This document shows positions 42,412-52,651 of a stretch of 64,000 nucleotides of DNA, piece by piece; the stretch's first letter is position 1, and the number at the start of each line of letters is the position of its first letter. The notes under the pieces are model-generated. The model saw only the letters and a list, made by a program, of their open reading frames with translations, had not been told where the DNA came from and made no database searches. The translations under genes and the position numbers were made by a program. Source of the stretch: Curtobacterium sp. ER1/6 (GTDB lineage Bacteria > Actinomycetota > Actinomycetes > Actinomycetales > Microbacteriaceae); contig NZ_MJAK01000004.1 of NCBI RefSeq assembly GCF_001742745.1, forward strand, positions 62,001-126,000, given 5' to 3'.

Positions 42412-43332
42412 TCAGAGCACGACGCGGTGCTGGCGGAAGAGCACACGAAGTCGCTCGGGATCGGCCAGGTGCCACCAGGTCGGGCGGATGACCGTGCGGA
42501 CCGGGGGGAGGGCTCGGAGACGGTCCTCGCGGATCTTCTCGTGCCAGACGGCGTCGCCCGGCGCCCGGTCGCCGAGCATCGCCCGGTCGGTGTACTTCTG
42601 TCGGCCGTCGAACTCCACGACCACGCCGAGATCCGGGATCCAGAAGTCGACGCGGTCGACGGCGCCGTCGGCATGACGGAAGAAGTGCTGCGGCACCGGT
42701 TGCGGAACGCCGAGCTCGACCATGCGGACCGCGGTGTACGACTCGCCGACGGACTCGTGGAGCGGATCGAGCGCGGACGCGACGATCCGCGACCGGACGG
42801 AGCCTCGACAGGGCCCCACCGGGAGCGCTGCCGCGAAGTCATCGACCGCGAGACTGCCGTCCCGGACCGCGTGGTCGACGGCGACCGCTGCGACGGCGGG
42901 TTCCATCGTCACGGCGAGGTCGACGGCCGTTCGGAGCCGCGCGGTCAGCGGAACACCGGCGAACGACGACGGCGGCGCGTCCAGATCCGGCCGTCCGGCG
43001 TGCCGGACGAGGTGCGCGCGGTGTTCGGTCCGCCCGGTCTGCGGGTCCGTGACGTGGACACGCTCGGACAGCGGTCCGATGACCGGCCAGCCGTACGCGA
43101 CCGCGGCCGTCAGGTGCGAGTACGCGGCGCCCGGACGGATCGACGGAGCGAGCGCTCGTGCGAGGACGAGGTGGCGTCCGCTCGCACCGAGGTCCGACCA
43201 CGCCGCGGCGTCCACGTACACGCCCTGAGCCACGAGGACGAGGGCGCCGGCGCGGTGCCGACGCTGCAGGGTCCGGGCGGACGCCGGGTCGCGGCGGTCG
43301 GCGCGGAACAGGCGAGGGAGCTGCGTCGTCAT
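42412..43332 (-). CDS. AbiEi-like/DUF559-type protein (putative endonuclease or antitoxin-like)
   Basis: This 306-residue protein has an N-terminal winged-helix-like part (ADRRDPASARTLQRRHRAGAL followed by LVLVAQGVYVDA) as seen in AbiEi-type transcriptional regulators. Its C-terminal segment VDFWIPDLGVVVEFDGRQKY has the Vsr/DUF559-like PD-(D/E)XK pattern (D, then ExDG, then K). Such proteins are frequent in actinobacteria and of unproven function. AbiEi is the antitoxin half of a type IV system, but no AbiEii nucleotidyltransferase lies nearby. The ATG at 43332 gives the conserved MTTQLPRLFRADRR. It is flanked on both sides by copies of one hairpin repeat. Confidence 0.7.
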   Translation of the reverse strand: MTTQLPRLFRADRRDPASARTLQRRHRAGALVLVAQGVYVDAAAWSDLGASGRHLVLARALAPSIRPGAAYSHLTAAVAYGWPVIGPLSERVHVTDPQTGRTEHRAHLVRHAGRPDLDAPPSSFAGVPLTARLRTAVDLAVTMEPAVAAVAVDHAVRDGSLAVDDFAAALPVGPCRGSVRSRIVASALDPLHESVGESYTAVRMVELGVPQPVPQHFFRHADGAVDRVDFWIPDLGVVVEFDGRQKYTDRAMLGDRAPGDAVWHEKIREDRLRALPPVRTVIRPTWWHLADPERLRVLFRQHRVVL

Positions 43333-43436
43333 GACCGCAGCGTGCCGGGTAGTGGTGCCGTGCCGGGGCAGACGCGACCGGCCTGTGGAGGCCGAGTTGT
43401 GCCTCCCGGCTGTGGACAAGTCTCGGACCGGCGGAC

Positions 43437-43506
43437 GCGAGACTCGCGCTCAGCGACGTTCCTCGGACACGGAGTCGCGAGGGGTGTCGCTCAGAGCGAG
43501 ACTCGC
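43437..43506. repeat. Composite hairpin repeat, upstream copy
   Basis: The left arm 43437-43457 and the right arm 43486-43506 are inverted repeats matching at 18 of 21 positions. Inside them, CCTCG and CGAGG form a second stem. It lies upstream of the AbiEi-like gene and 31 bp from the end of the amino-acid permease gene. Confidence 0.75.
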
Positions 43507-43536
43507 ACCGACCGCGCGCAGGCCAACGGCCGCGCG

Positions 43537-44961
43537 TCAGCGCAGCGTGCTGTGGCGGCGGCCGTAGGCCAGGTAGAGCACGGTGCCGACGAGCATCCAC
43601 ACGCCGAACGCGATCCACGTGCCGGCGCCGAGGAACACCGCGAGCAGGACGCAGCAGAGCGTGCCGAGGACCGGGACGACCGGGAACAGCGGCACGCGGT
43701 ACGAGCGCTCGAGGTCCGGGCGGCTGCGGCGCAGGACGAGCACCGAGACGTTCACGAGCGCGAAGGCGACGAGCGTGCCGATGCTCGTGGCGTCGGCGAG
43801 TTCGCCGAGCGGCACCAGGGCCGCGACCACGGTGACGACGACGCCGACCACCAGGGTGCCGGCGACGGGCGTCCCGGTCCGGTGCGAGACCCGACCGAAC
43901 AGCTTCGGCACCAGGCCGTCCCGGGCCATGGTGAGCAGGATGCGGGTCTGCCCGTAGAGCACGGTGAGCACGACGCTCGCGATCGCGACGACCGCGCCGA
44001 CGGAGAAGACCAGGGCGACCCACGGCCGGCCGGTGACGTCGACCACGATGCGGACGAGCGAGGCCTCGTCGGACGAGAACGACGTCCAGGCACGGGCCCC
44101 GATCGCGGCGATCGCGACGAGGATGTACAGCGCGGTGATGAGCGCGATCGAGCCGATGATGGCGCGGGGGAGGTCGCGGCGGGGGTCCTTCGCCTCCTCG
44201 CCGGCGGTCGACGCGGCGTCGAACCCGATGTACGAGAAGAACAGACGGGAGGCCGCGGCCGTCACCCCGGCGGCACCCATCGGCGCGAGCGGTTCGAAGT
44301 TCTGCGCCCGGAACGCCGTGAACGCCACGACGACGAAGAAGACGAGCAGGGCGATCTTCACGACGACCATCAGCGTGTTCACCCAGGCGCTCTCCCGCGC
44401 GCCGGGCAGCAGGACCGCCGTGGCCAGCAGCACCAGGACCGCCGCCGGCAGGTTGACGACGCCGCCGTCCCCGGGTGGTGCGGCGAGGGCCGTCGGCAGG
44501 TGCAGCCCGAAGACGCGCAGGGTCTCGTCGACGTACTCGCTCGCGCCGACGGCGACCGCGGCGACCGAGACGGCGTACTCGAGGACGAGGCACCACCCGC
44601 AGACCCACGCGATGCCCTCGCCCATGGTCGCGTAGGTGTAGGAGTAGCTCGAGCCCGAGGTCGGCACGGCGCCGGCCATCTCGGCGTAGGAGAGCGCCGA
44701 GAGCAGGGCCGCGACGCCGGCGAGCACGAACGAGATCCAGACCGCCGGGCCGGCCAGCGGGACCGCGGTGCCGAGCACCACGAGGATGCCGGTGCCGAGG
44801 GTCGCGCCGACGCTGATCATCGTGAGGTGCCACACGCCGAGCGACCGGCGGAGCGGTGCGCCGTCCACCCCGCGCGCGGCCTCGGCCTGCAGCTGCTCGA
44901 TCGGCTTGCGCCGCGCGAGCTGCTGACGGAGCGACGTGGGGCGGGTGGGCGCGGACGTCAT
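43537..44961 (-). CDS. APC family amino acid permease, cationic amino acid transporter-like
   Basis: This 474-residue protein has about 12 transmembrane helices. Helix 1 carries the APC signature MISVGATLGTGILVVLG, followed by AGPAVWISFVLAGVAALLSALSYAEMAG and SGSSYSYTYATMGEGIAWVCGWCLVLEYAV. These mark the YfnA/CAT-type branch that imports amino acids by proton or exchange coupling. The 40-residue N-terminus ends RRSLGVWHL before helix 1. The ATG at 44961 follows GAGGTCC. Substrate is not determinable. Confidence 0.92.
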   Translation of the reverse strand: MTSAPTRPTSLRQQLARRKPIEQLQAEAARGVDGAPLRRSLGVWHLTMISVGATLGTGILVVLGTAVPLAGPAVWISFVLAGVAALLSALSYAEMAGAVPTSGSSYSYTYATMGEGIAWVCGWCLVLEYAVSVAAVAVGASEYVDETLRVFGLHLPTALAAPPGDGGVVNLPAAVLVLLATAVLLPGARESAWVNTLMVVVKIALLVFFVVVAFTAFRAQNFEPLAPMGAAGVTAAASRLFFSYIGFDAASTAGEEAKDPRRDLPRAIIGSIALITALYILVAIAAIGARAWTSFSSDEASLVRIVVDVTGRPWVALVFSVGAVVAIASVVLTVLYGQTRILLTMARDGLVPKLFGRVSHRTGTPVAGTLVVGVVVTVVAALVPLGELADATSIGTLVAFALVNVSVLVLRRSRPDLERSYRVPLFPVVPVLGTLCCVLLAVFLGAGTWIAFGVWMLVGTVLYLAYGRRHSTLR

Positions 44962-45072
44962 GGGACCTCTGGTGGAGCGGGGGAAGGGGACTGCTGATGG
45001 TGGCACGGCCCCTGAACGGGGTCAAATACGTCGCACGCCGCTGGTGTCCGGCGCCGGGTCTAGGTTGGGCGC

Positions 45073-46992
45073 ATGAGCATGGGGCACGGCGCGCGGGTCG
45101 GTGGAGGCGGTCCGCGCGGCGGCGGGCGCATCTCGAGCGGGGACGTGCAGGCGCAGCGAGCCGCCAACGCCGAGGCGCCGCGCATCCCGCACCTGGTCCG
45201 CCGCATCGCCGGCCTGTTCGTGCCGCACCGCCGCGCGATCGTCCTCACGGTGGCCCTCGTCCTGGTCGGCGCCGCCCTGTCGGTCATCCCGCCGCTGCTC
45301 ACCCAGCAGGCGTTCGACCGTGGGCTGTTCCCGCCTTCGGGACGGCCGGACGTCCCCGTGCTGCTCGAACTCGTCGGCGGCATGGTGGCCCTGTGGATCG
45401 CGAGCGCCGGGGTCGGCATCTGGCAGACGTACCTGACCGCGACGGTGGGCAACAAGGTCATGGGCGCGATGCGCATGCGGTTGTTCGCCCACCTGCAGCG
45501 CATGGAACTGGCGTTCTTCACGCGCACGAAGACCGGTGTGATCCAGTCGCGTCTGCAGAACGACGTCGGCGGGGTCGCGAGCGTGCTGAACAACACGATC
45601 TCGTCCGTGCTCGGCAACACCGTCACGGTCATCGCCGCCGTGGTCGCGATGCTCCTGCTCAGCTGGCAGATGACGATCGTCGCGGTGGTCCTGCTGCCGC
45701 TCCTGGTCATCGCGCAGCGTCGGGTCGGTCAGGTCCGCGCGCGCATCGCGGGGCAGACGCAGGAGTCGCTGTCGGACATGACCGCTATCACCCAGGAGGC
45801 CCTCAGCGTCTCCGGCATCCTGCTCGCCAAGTCCTTCAACCAGCAGCGCAGCGAGACGACCCGCTACGGGGACGAGAACCGGAACCAGATCCAGCTGCAG
45901 GTGCGCCAGCAGATGTCCGGACAGTGGTTCTTCGCCATCGTCCAGGTCTTCCTGTCGATCATCCCCGCGGTCATCTACCTCGTCGCCGCGTACCTGATCA
46001 TCGGCGACGTCCCCATCACCGCCGGCACGATCGTGGCCTTCACCACGGTGCAGTCGCGACTGCTGTTCCCGACGGTCGGCCTGCTCCGCGTGGTCCTCGA
46101 CCTGCAGACCTCGGGCGCGCTGTTCGCCCGCATCTTCGAGTACCTCGACCTGCGGCCGGCGATCACCGACGCACCGACCGCACGGAAGGTCGACGAGCGC
46201 CGCGTCGGGCACGTGGCGTTCGAGGACGTCACGTTCGCCTACCCCGACGGCGAGCCGGACAAGCCGACGCTCCGCGGGGTCTCCTTCGACCTCGAGCCCG
46301 GCCAGTTCGCCGCCTTCGTCGGTCCCTCGGGCGCCGGCAAGACGACGATCTCGTACCTGGTGCCGCGGCTGTACGAGGCGTCGGCGGGCTCGGTGCGCTT
46401 CGCCGGGCAGGACGTGCGCGACCTCGAGCACGAGGACCTGATGCGGCACGTCGGCATCGTCAGCCAGGAGACCTACCTGTTCCACGCGACGATCGGCGAC
46501 AACCTCCGCTACGCCAAGCCGGACGCGACCGCCGCCGAGCTGGAGCGGGCCGCGCGGGCCGCGAACATCCACGACACGATCGCCTCCTTCCCGGACGGCT
46601 ACGACACCGTCGTGGGGGAGCGCGGCTACCGGCTCTCCGGCGGCGAGAAGCAGCGCATCGCGATCGCGCGGGTGCTGCTCAAGGACCCGCCGGTGCTCGT
46701 GCTCGACGAGGCGACGAGCGCGCTCGACTCGATCTCCGAGCACGTCGTGCAGACCGCGCTCGACACCGCTGCCGCCGGACGGACCACGATCTCGATCGCG
46801 CACCGGCTGTCGACGGTCCGCGATGCCGACGTCATCTTCGTGCTCGACCACGGGCAGATCGTCGAGCGGGGGTCGCACGACGAGCTGCTCGCGCGTGACG
46901 GCGTCTACGCATCGCTCTTCCACCAGCAGGACGCCTTTCACCAGCAGGACGCCTTCCACCAGCAGGACGCGCCCGTCGACGCCGGGCGCTGA
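45073..46992 (+). CDS. ABC transporter, fused permease and ATPase (exporter type)
   Basis: This 639-residue half-transporter has an N-terminal six-helix domain (about 60-340) and a nucleotide-binding domain with Walker A GPSGAGKTT, Q-loop VSQETYLF, signature LSGGEKQR, Walker B VLVLDEATSALDS and the H-loop SIAHRLST. It should act as a homodimeric exporter of lipid, drug or peptide. The C-terminus ends in three tandem FHQQDA units (54 bp at about 46918-46971), which is unusual. The ATG is at 45073, with a second at 45079; it is divergent from the amino-acid permease. Confidence 0.92.
   Translation: MSMGHGARVGGGGPRGGGRISSGDVQAQRAANAEAPRIPHLVRRIAGLFVPHRRAIVLTVALVLVGAALSVIPPLLTQQAFDRGLFPPSGRPDVPVLLELVGGMVALWIASAGVGIWQTYLTATVGNKVMGAMRMRLFAHLQRMELAFFTRTKTGVIQSRLQNDVGGVASVLNNTISSVLGNTVTVIAAVVAMLLLSWQMTIVAVVLLPLLVIAQRRVGQVRARIAGQTQESLSDMTAITQEALSVSGILLAKSFNQQRSETTRYGDENRNQIQLQVRQQMSGQWFFAIVQVFLSIIPAVIYLVAAYLIIGDVPITAGTIVAFTTVQSRLLFPTVGLLRVVLDLQTSGALFARIFEYLDLRPAITDAPTARKVDERRVGHVAFEDVTFAYPDGEPDKPTLRGVSFDLEPGQFAAFVGPSGAGKTTISYLVPRLYEASAGSVRFAGQDVRDLEHEDLMRHVGIVSQETYLFHATIGDNLRYAKPDATAAELERAARAANIHDTIASFPDGYDTVVGERGYRLSGGEKQRIAIARVLLKDPPVLVLDEATSALDSISEHVVQTALDTAAAGRTTISIAHRLSTVRDADVIFVLDHGQIVERGSHDELLARDGVYASLFHQQDAFHQQDAFHQQDAPVDAGR
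46918..46971 (+). repeat. 18-bp coding tandem repeat, three copies
   Basis: Three units encoding FHQQDA run to the end of the ABC exporter gene. The units differ at a single base position (TTC/TTT). Confidence 0.85.
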
Positions 46993-47078
46993 GCCGCGCG
47001 CCGACGACCGACGGGCCGGCGCGCAATCCGGCGTCGCGACCCAGCGCACCGCCGGGGGCGCCGCCTAGACTCTGCGGC

Positions 47079-48430
<1,352 letters not shown>

Positions 48431-48443
<13 letters not shown>

Positions 48444-48464
48444 CCCCGCTCTCCGAGTGACCCC
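48431..48464 (+). repeat. 17-bp tandem duplication across the cbs stop codon
   Basis: GCTCTCCGAGTGACCCC occurs twice in succession (48431-48447 and 48448-48464). The first copy contains the last codons and stop of cystathionine beta-synthase. Confidence 0.9.
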
Positions 48465-48488
48465 GACCCCCGAGGAACCGAAGCACGC

Positions 48489-49634
48489 ATGACCGAGTTC
48501 GCCACCCGCGCCGTCCACGCCGGCCAGGACCCCGACGCCAGCACCGGCGCCGTCATCCCGCCCATCCACGTCACCAGCACCTACGTGCAGGACGGCGTCG
48601 GGAACATGCGGAACGGCTACGAGTACTCCCGCGGGGGCAACCCCACGCGGGACGCCCTGCAGACCCTGCTCGCCGACCTCGACGGGGGCGTCGCGGCGTA
48701 CTCGTTCGCGTCCGGCCTCGCCGCCGAGGACGCCCTGCTGCGCGCGTACCTGGAGCCCGGCTCCCGGGTCGTGATGGGCAACGACGTCTACGGCGGCACG
48801 CACCGCCTGGTGAACCGGCTGCACGTGCCGTGGGGCGTCGAGCTCGTCGTGGTCGACATGAGCGACGTCGACCGGGTCCGTGCCGCGCTCGAGGGCGCCC
48901 CGGCGAAGACGGTCCTGTGGGTCGAGACGCCCACGAACCCGCTCATGAAGATCGCCGACATCACGCTCCTGTCCGAGGTCGGGCACGAGGCCGGCGCGCT
49001 CGTCGTCGTCGACAACACGTTCGCATCGCCGTACCTGCAGCGGCCGCTGTCGCTCGGTGCCGACGCGGTGTCCTACTCGACGACGAAGTACCTGGGCGGC
49101 CACTCCGACGTGGTCGGCGGTGCCGTCGTGCTGCGTGACCAGGAGTTCGCCGAGCAGGTCGGCTTCCTGCAGTTCGGTGCCGGCGCGATCGGCTCGCCCT
49201 TCGACGCGTTCCTGACCACCCGCGGCATCAAGACGCTCCCGGTCCGCATGGAGCGCCACTCGACGAACGCGCAGGCCGTGGCCGAGGCCCTGGTGTCCGC
49301 TCCGGGTGTCGAGCGCGTGTACTACCCCGGCCTCACCGACCACCCCGGGCACGAGGTCGCGGCGAAGCAGATGAGCGGCTTCGGCGGCATGCTGTCCGTC
49401 GCCCTCACGGGCGGACCCGAGGCCGCGAAGCGGTTCGTCGAGTCGACCGAGGTCTTCACGCTCGCCGAGTCCCTGGGCGGCGTCGAGTCGCTCATCGGGT
49501 ACCCGAGCGAGATGACGCACGCGTCGGTGAAGGGGACCGAGCTCGCGGTGCCGGAGAACGTGGTCCGGCTGTCGGTGGGCATCGAGGACCGCGGCGACCT
49601 CGTCGCCGACGTGCTGCAGGCGCTGCCCCGCTGA
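48489..49634 (+). CDS. metB: Cystathionine gamma-synthase
   Basis: This 381-residue Cys/Met-metabolism PLP enzyme begins TEFATRAVHAGQDPD and shows YEYSRGGNPTRDALQ, WVETPTNPLMKIADI, VVDNTFASPYLQRPL and SYSTTKYLGGHSDVVGG with the PLP lysine. It closes with AESLGGVESLIGYPSEMTHASV. It makes cystathionine from an activated homoserine and cysteine; cystathionine gamma-lyase is a close relative and cannot be excluded. It pairs with the upstream cystathionine beta-synthase. Confidence 0.9.
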   Translation: MTEFATRAVHAGQDPDASTGAVIPPIHVTSTYVQDGVGNMRNGYEYSRGGNPTRDALQTLLADLDGGVAAYSFASGLAAEDALLRAYLEPGSRVVMGNDVYGGTHRLVNRLHVPWGVELVVVDMSDVDRVRAALEGAPAKTVLWVETPTNPLMKIADITLLSEVGHEAGALVVVDNTFASPYLQRPLSLGADAVSYSTTKYLGGHSDVVGGAVVLRDQEFAEQVGFLQFGAGAIGSPFDAFLTTRGIKTLPVRMERHSTNAQAVAEALVSAPGVERVYYPGLTDHPGHEVAAKQMSGFGGMLSVALTGGPEAAKRFVESTEVFTLAESLGGVESLIGYPSEMTHASVKGTELAVPENVVRLSVGIEDRGDLVADVLQALPR

Positions 49635-49661
49635 CGCGGCCGGGGCCGTGCACCGACACGG

Positions 49662-49712
49662 CGACGGACGGGAGGCGCTCCACCGGACCGGTGGGGCGCC
49701 TCCGGTCCGTCG
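49662..49712 (+). terminator. GGACGGGAGGC-type terminator after metB
   Basis: CGACGGAC (49662-49669) pairs with GTCCGTCG (49705-49712), GGAGGCGC (49671-49678) with GCGCCTCC (49696-49703), and inner CCACC with GGTGG. One G:G mismatch interrupts the stem. Confidence 0.8.
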
Positions 49713-49755
49713 TGGTGACCGTCGGACCGTCGGTGCCGGCCCCTAGGCTGGCCCG

Positions 49756-51150
49756 GTGAGCAGCGTGGCGACGAGGTCGGGGATCCTCGGTGGGCGGTAC
49801 GCCCTCGCGACGCTCGGCATGGTCGCCATCGTCGGGGTCGCCGCGTTCCAGAACCTGGCGATGACCACGGTGATGCCGGAGATCAGTCGCGACCTCGACG
49901 GGCAGACCCTGTACGCGCTCGCGTTCGCCGCGCCGCTCGCCGCCGGCGTGCCCGGCATGGTGCTGGCCGGCAACTGGTCGGACCGCTCGGGCGGCCGGAT
50001 CGTCGCCTGGGTGTCCGCCGCGTTCTTCGCGATCGGCACGGCCGTGGTGATGCTCGCACCGACGATGGAGGTCTTCCTCGTCGGGCGCCTGGTCGAGGGC
50101 TTCGGCGCCGGGGCCGTCGACGTCGTGCTCTACGTGCTCGTCGCCCGCATCTTCCCGGCGGAGCTGCACGGCCCCGTGTTCGCGGGGTTCGCGGCCGCAT
50201 GGGTGGTGCCCGCGCTGGTCGGACCCGCGCTCGCCGGCATCGTGACCGAGGTGTGGGGCTGGCACTGGGTCTTCGCCGGGGCGCTCGTCATCGCACTGGT
50301 CGCGTTCGCGCTGCTCGTGCCCACGCTGTCCCGCCTGCACGCCCCGCCCGTCGAGCGTCGTCCGGCGTGGCAGCGCGGCCGGATCGCCTGGTCGGTGGGG
50401 GCGGCGGTGGCGATCCTGCTGCTCAACGTGGCACCGGACCTCGGGGTCGGGGCGCGGATCGCCGCGGTCGTGATCGGCGTCGTCGGGGCCTGGGCGGCGC
50501 TGCGGCCCCTGCTGCCCACGGGGACCTTCCGCGCCGCGCCGGGCCTGCCGTCGGTGGTGCTGCTCCGCGGGCTCGTCGCGGCGGCGTTCTTCGGCAGCGA
50601 GGCGTACGTGCCCTTCCTGCTGCAGGAACGCCACGGGCTGTCGGCGTCGGCCGCGGGGCTGGCGCTCACCGTCGCGGCACTGAGCTGGGCCGGCGCGAGC
50701 TGGCTGCACGGGCGGCTCGGTGAGGACCGCCTGACCGCGGCCCGGACCTTCCGCGCCGGGCTCGCGCTCGTCCTGGTGAGCCTGCTGACGGCGCTCGCCG
50801 TCGCGCTCTGGGCCCTGCCGTGGGCGGTGCTCGTCGCCGGGTGGTTCGTCGGCGGCGCGGGCATGGGGGCGATGTACCCGCGGCTCTCGATGCTCACGCT
50901 GCGCTTCTCCCGCGAGGGCGACGACGGGTTCGCGAGCTCCGCGCTGACGATCGCCGACGCCTCCGGCAGCGTGGTCGGGCTCGCGGTCACGGGCCTGCTG
51001 TTCGTCGGGAGCGGGGGAGCGGACGGCGACTGGTCGTTCCCGCTCGTGTTCGTCGCGATGACGGGCATCGCGCTCGTGGCGGCCGTCGCCGTCCACCGGC
51101 TCGGTCCGGTACCGACACCGGCACCGGCGGCGGGGCCCGCACGGACCTGA
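49756..51150 (+). CDS. MFS transporter
   Basis: This 464-residue protein has 12 to 14 transmembrane helices. It opens LATLGMVAIVGVAAFQNLAMTTVMPEISRDLDG, a motif of drug:H+ antiporter-type MFS proteins (TTVMPxIxxDL). The loop GNWSDRSGGR is the MFS motif A between helices 2 and 3. A drug or metabolite efflux role is likely. The GTG start at 49756 precedes the domain. Confidence 0.9.
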   Translation: MSSVATRSGILGGRYALATLGMVAIVGVAAFQNLAMTTVMPEISRDLDGQTLYALAFAAPLAAGVPGMVLAGNWSDRSGGRIVAWVSAAFFAIGTAVVMLAPTMEVFLVGRLVEGFGAGAVDVVLYVLVARIFPAELHGPVFAGFAAAWVVPALVGPALAGIVTEVWGWHWVFAGALVIALVAFALLVPTLSRLHAPPVERRPAWQRGRIAWSVGAAVAILLLNVAPDLGVGARIAAVVIGVVGAWAALRPLLPTGTFRAAPGLPSVVLLRGLVAAAFFGSEAYVPFLLQERHGLSASAAGLALTVAALSWAGASWLHGRLGEDRLTAARTFRAGLALVLVSLLTALAVALWALPWAVLVAGWFVGGAGMGAMYPRLSMLTLRFSREGDDGFASSALTIADASGSVVGLAVTGLLFVGSGGADGDWSFPLVFVAMTGIALVAAVAVHRLGPVPTPAPAAGPART

Positions 51151-51194
51151 CGTCCCGGCGGTAGCGTGGCACACCGACCGAGTGGAGGACCGGA

Positions 51195-51737
51195 GTGCGC
51201 ATCACCGTCGTCGCCGTCCTGGTGGGCGCCGCCCTCGCCCTCACCGGGTGCCAGGGTGCGACGACCGCGGCACCCACACCCGTGCGCAGCACGGACCTGA
51301 CGAGCTCCGACGGCGGCTTCGACTGGAACGCCGTGGTCGGTGTGGTGCTCGCCCCGGGCGACGACGCGCTCGCGGCGGACCTCGAGGACGGGCTCGGTGA
51401 CGCGGGCTTCCGGCCGGACGTCCGTGTGGCGCCCCGGGCGGACGCGGCGGCGGCGCAGCGGCAGGCCGTCGACGGGCTCGTCCGCGACGGCGCGAAGGCG
51501 CTGCTGGTCCGTGCCGTGGACGCCGGGTCGCTCGCGGGTGCGGTGCAGACGGCGCACGACGCGGGCGTGGTCGTCGTCTCGCTCGGCGACGCGGTGCCGG
51601 CGAGCGGGACCGGGGGCGACGGCGTCTCGGCCGACCACCGGGTGCCGACGTCCGACGACCCCGGCGTGACCGCGCGCCGCGCGGTCGACGTGGTCCGGTC
51701 GCTGCAGCGCGGCGAGCAGCCGGACGCGGACGACTGA
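51195..51737 (+). CDS. Short lipoprotein, partial periplasmic-binding-protein-like fold
   Basis: This 180-residue protein begins with a lipoprotein signal (VVAVLVGAALALTGCQG, lipobox Cys at residue 19). The body resembles one lobe of a type I periplasmic sugar-binding protein: VGVVLAPGDDALAADLEDGLGDAG, RQAVDGLVRDGAKALLVRAVDAGSLAGAVQTAHDAGVVVVSLGD. It then stops, whereas full-length family members run to about 300 residues. No permease or ATPase is near. It could be a truncated or single-lobe scavenging protein. The start has the weak RBS GGAGGACCGG. Confidence 0.7.
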   Translation: MRITVVAVLVGAALALTGCQGATTAAPTPVRSTDLTSSDGGFDWNAVVGVVLAPGDDALAADLEDGLGDAGFRPDVRVAPRADAAAAQRQAVDGLVRDGAKALLVRAVDAGSLAGAVQTAHDAGVVVVSLGDAVPASGTGGDGVSADHRVPTSDDPGVTARRAVDVVRSLQRGEQPDADD

Positions 51738-51745
51738 CCACGGGC

Positions 51746-51769
51746 GTGCCCGTGCCCGTGCCCGTGCCC
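51746..51769 (+). repeat. Hexanucleotide tandem array GTGCCC, four copies
   Basis: Four exact copies lie between the lipoprotein gene and the convergent TetR gene (51746-51769), a probable slippage-prone stretch. Confidence 0.85.
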
Positions 51770-51803
51770 GGGGCCGGTGCCGCTCAGGCGGGACGGCGGT
51801 CGG

Positions 51804-52385
51804 TCAGTGCCACCACGCCGGGAACGACAGCGTGATCGTCTCGACGAGGGCCTTGCGGGAGCGCCGTGGTCCGGCGAGCCAGGCGCCGATCGCGCCGACG
51901 AAGCCCTGTGCGACGAACCCTGCGGCGACGTCGTCGAGCATCGCCGGGCGGGCCGCGGCGTCGAGCTCGCGGATGTGCTGCGCGCTCGACACCGTGAAGT
52001 GCTCGACGAGCAGCCGGTGCAGCGAGGCGTCCTCGGTGTCCGGGAGCCCGCGCGCGTAGATGTCGCGGTGCGCGACGACGTGTTCGACGACGGCGTCGAT
52101 GCCCCGTCGGGTGATCGCGGCGAGCTCGTCCGTGTCGGCTCCGCGTGCGGCGGCGGTGCGGCGGGCCTCGACGTCCTCCTCGCGGATCCGGTCGAGTTCC
52201 GGCGTGAGCACGTCGGCGAGCAGGGACCCGGGGGAGACGGCGTGCGAGTAGAAGGTGGCGCGGTTGATCCCCGCGGCGCGGGTGACGTCGGCGACGGTGA
52301 TCCGGGACACGGGGCGATCGGCGGCGAGTCGGAGGATCGCCTCGCGCAGCGCTGCCGTCGTGTGCAGGATGCGGGCGTCGACCAC
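51804..52385 (-). CDS. TetR family transcriptional regulator
   Basis: This 193-residue protein has an N-terminal TetR helix-turn-helix (ITVADVTRAAGINRATFYSH, about residues 28-47) and a helical ligand domain. The GTG at 52385 follows AGAAGGGGG. It is divergent from the Bcr/CflA-type exporter 266 bp away, so control of that gene is likely. Ligand unknown. Confidence 0.88.
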   Translation of the reverse strand: MVDARILHTTAALREAILRLAADRPVSRITVADVTRAAGINRATFYSHAVSPGSLLADVLTPELDRIREEDVEARRTAAARGADTDELAAITRRGIDAVVEHVVAHRDIYARGLPDTEDASLHRLLVEHFTVSSAQHIRELDAAARPAMLDDVAAGFVAQGFVGAIGAWLAGPRRSRKALVETITLSFPAWWH

Positions 52386-52553
52386 GACACCACCCCCTTC
52401 TGTTGCGTCGGCCCGGTCACCGACACGTGCCCGAGCAGTCCGACGCTACCGCACGCCGACCGCGCGGACGGGTCGGAGAGCGCAGTGTGACGGGCCCCTC
52501 CGTCGGTGGGCGTTCCGCGAGCGGGCGCGCAGGCCCTACGATGGTTCCGGGGC

Positions 52554-52565
52554 CGAATCGATTCG
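52554..52565. promoter_or_regulatory. Candidate TetR operator palindrome
   Basis: CGAATCGATTCG is a perfect 12-bp palindrome, 11 bp downstream of a TACGAT -10-like box (52537-52542) and 86 bp before the exporter start. That is a usual place for a repressor site. Confidence 0.4.
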
Positions 52566-52651
52566 ACCCGCGTCGACGCAGCCGTTGCCGTGTCACGTGT
52601 CGAGCCCCGCACCCGTCTCTCCTGCACCCCTCCTCCCGTGAAGGACCGCTC

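Noticed and set aside
46993..47078. SAM riboswitch before cystathionine beta-synthase
   Set aside because: The gap is only 86 bp and no aptamer-like helices were found.
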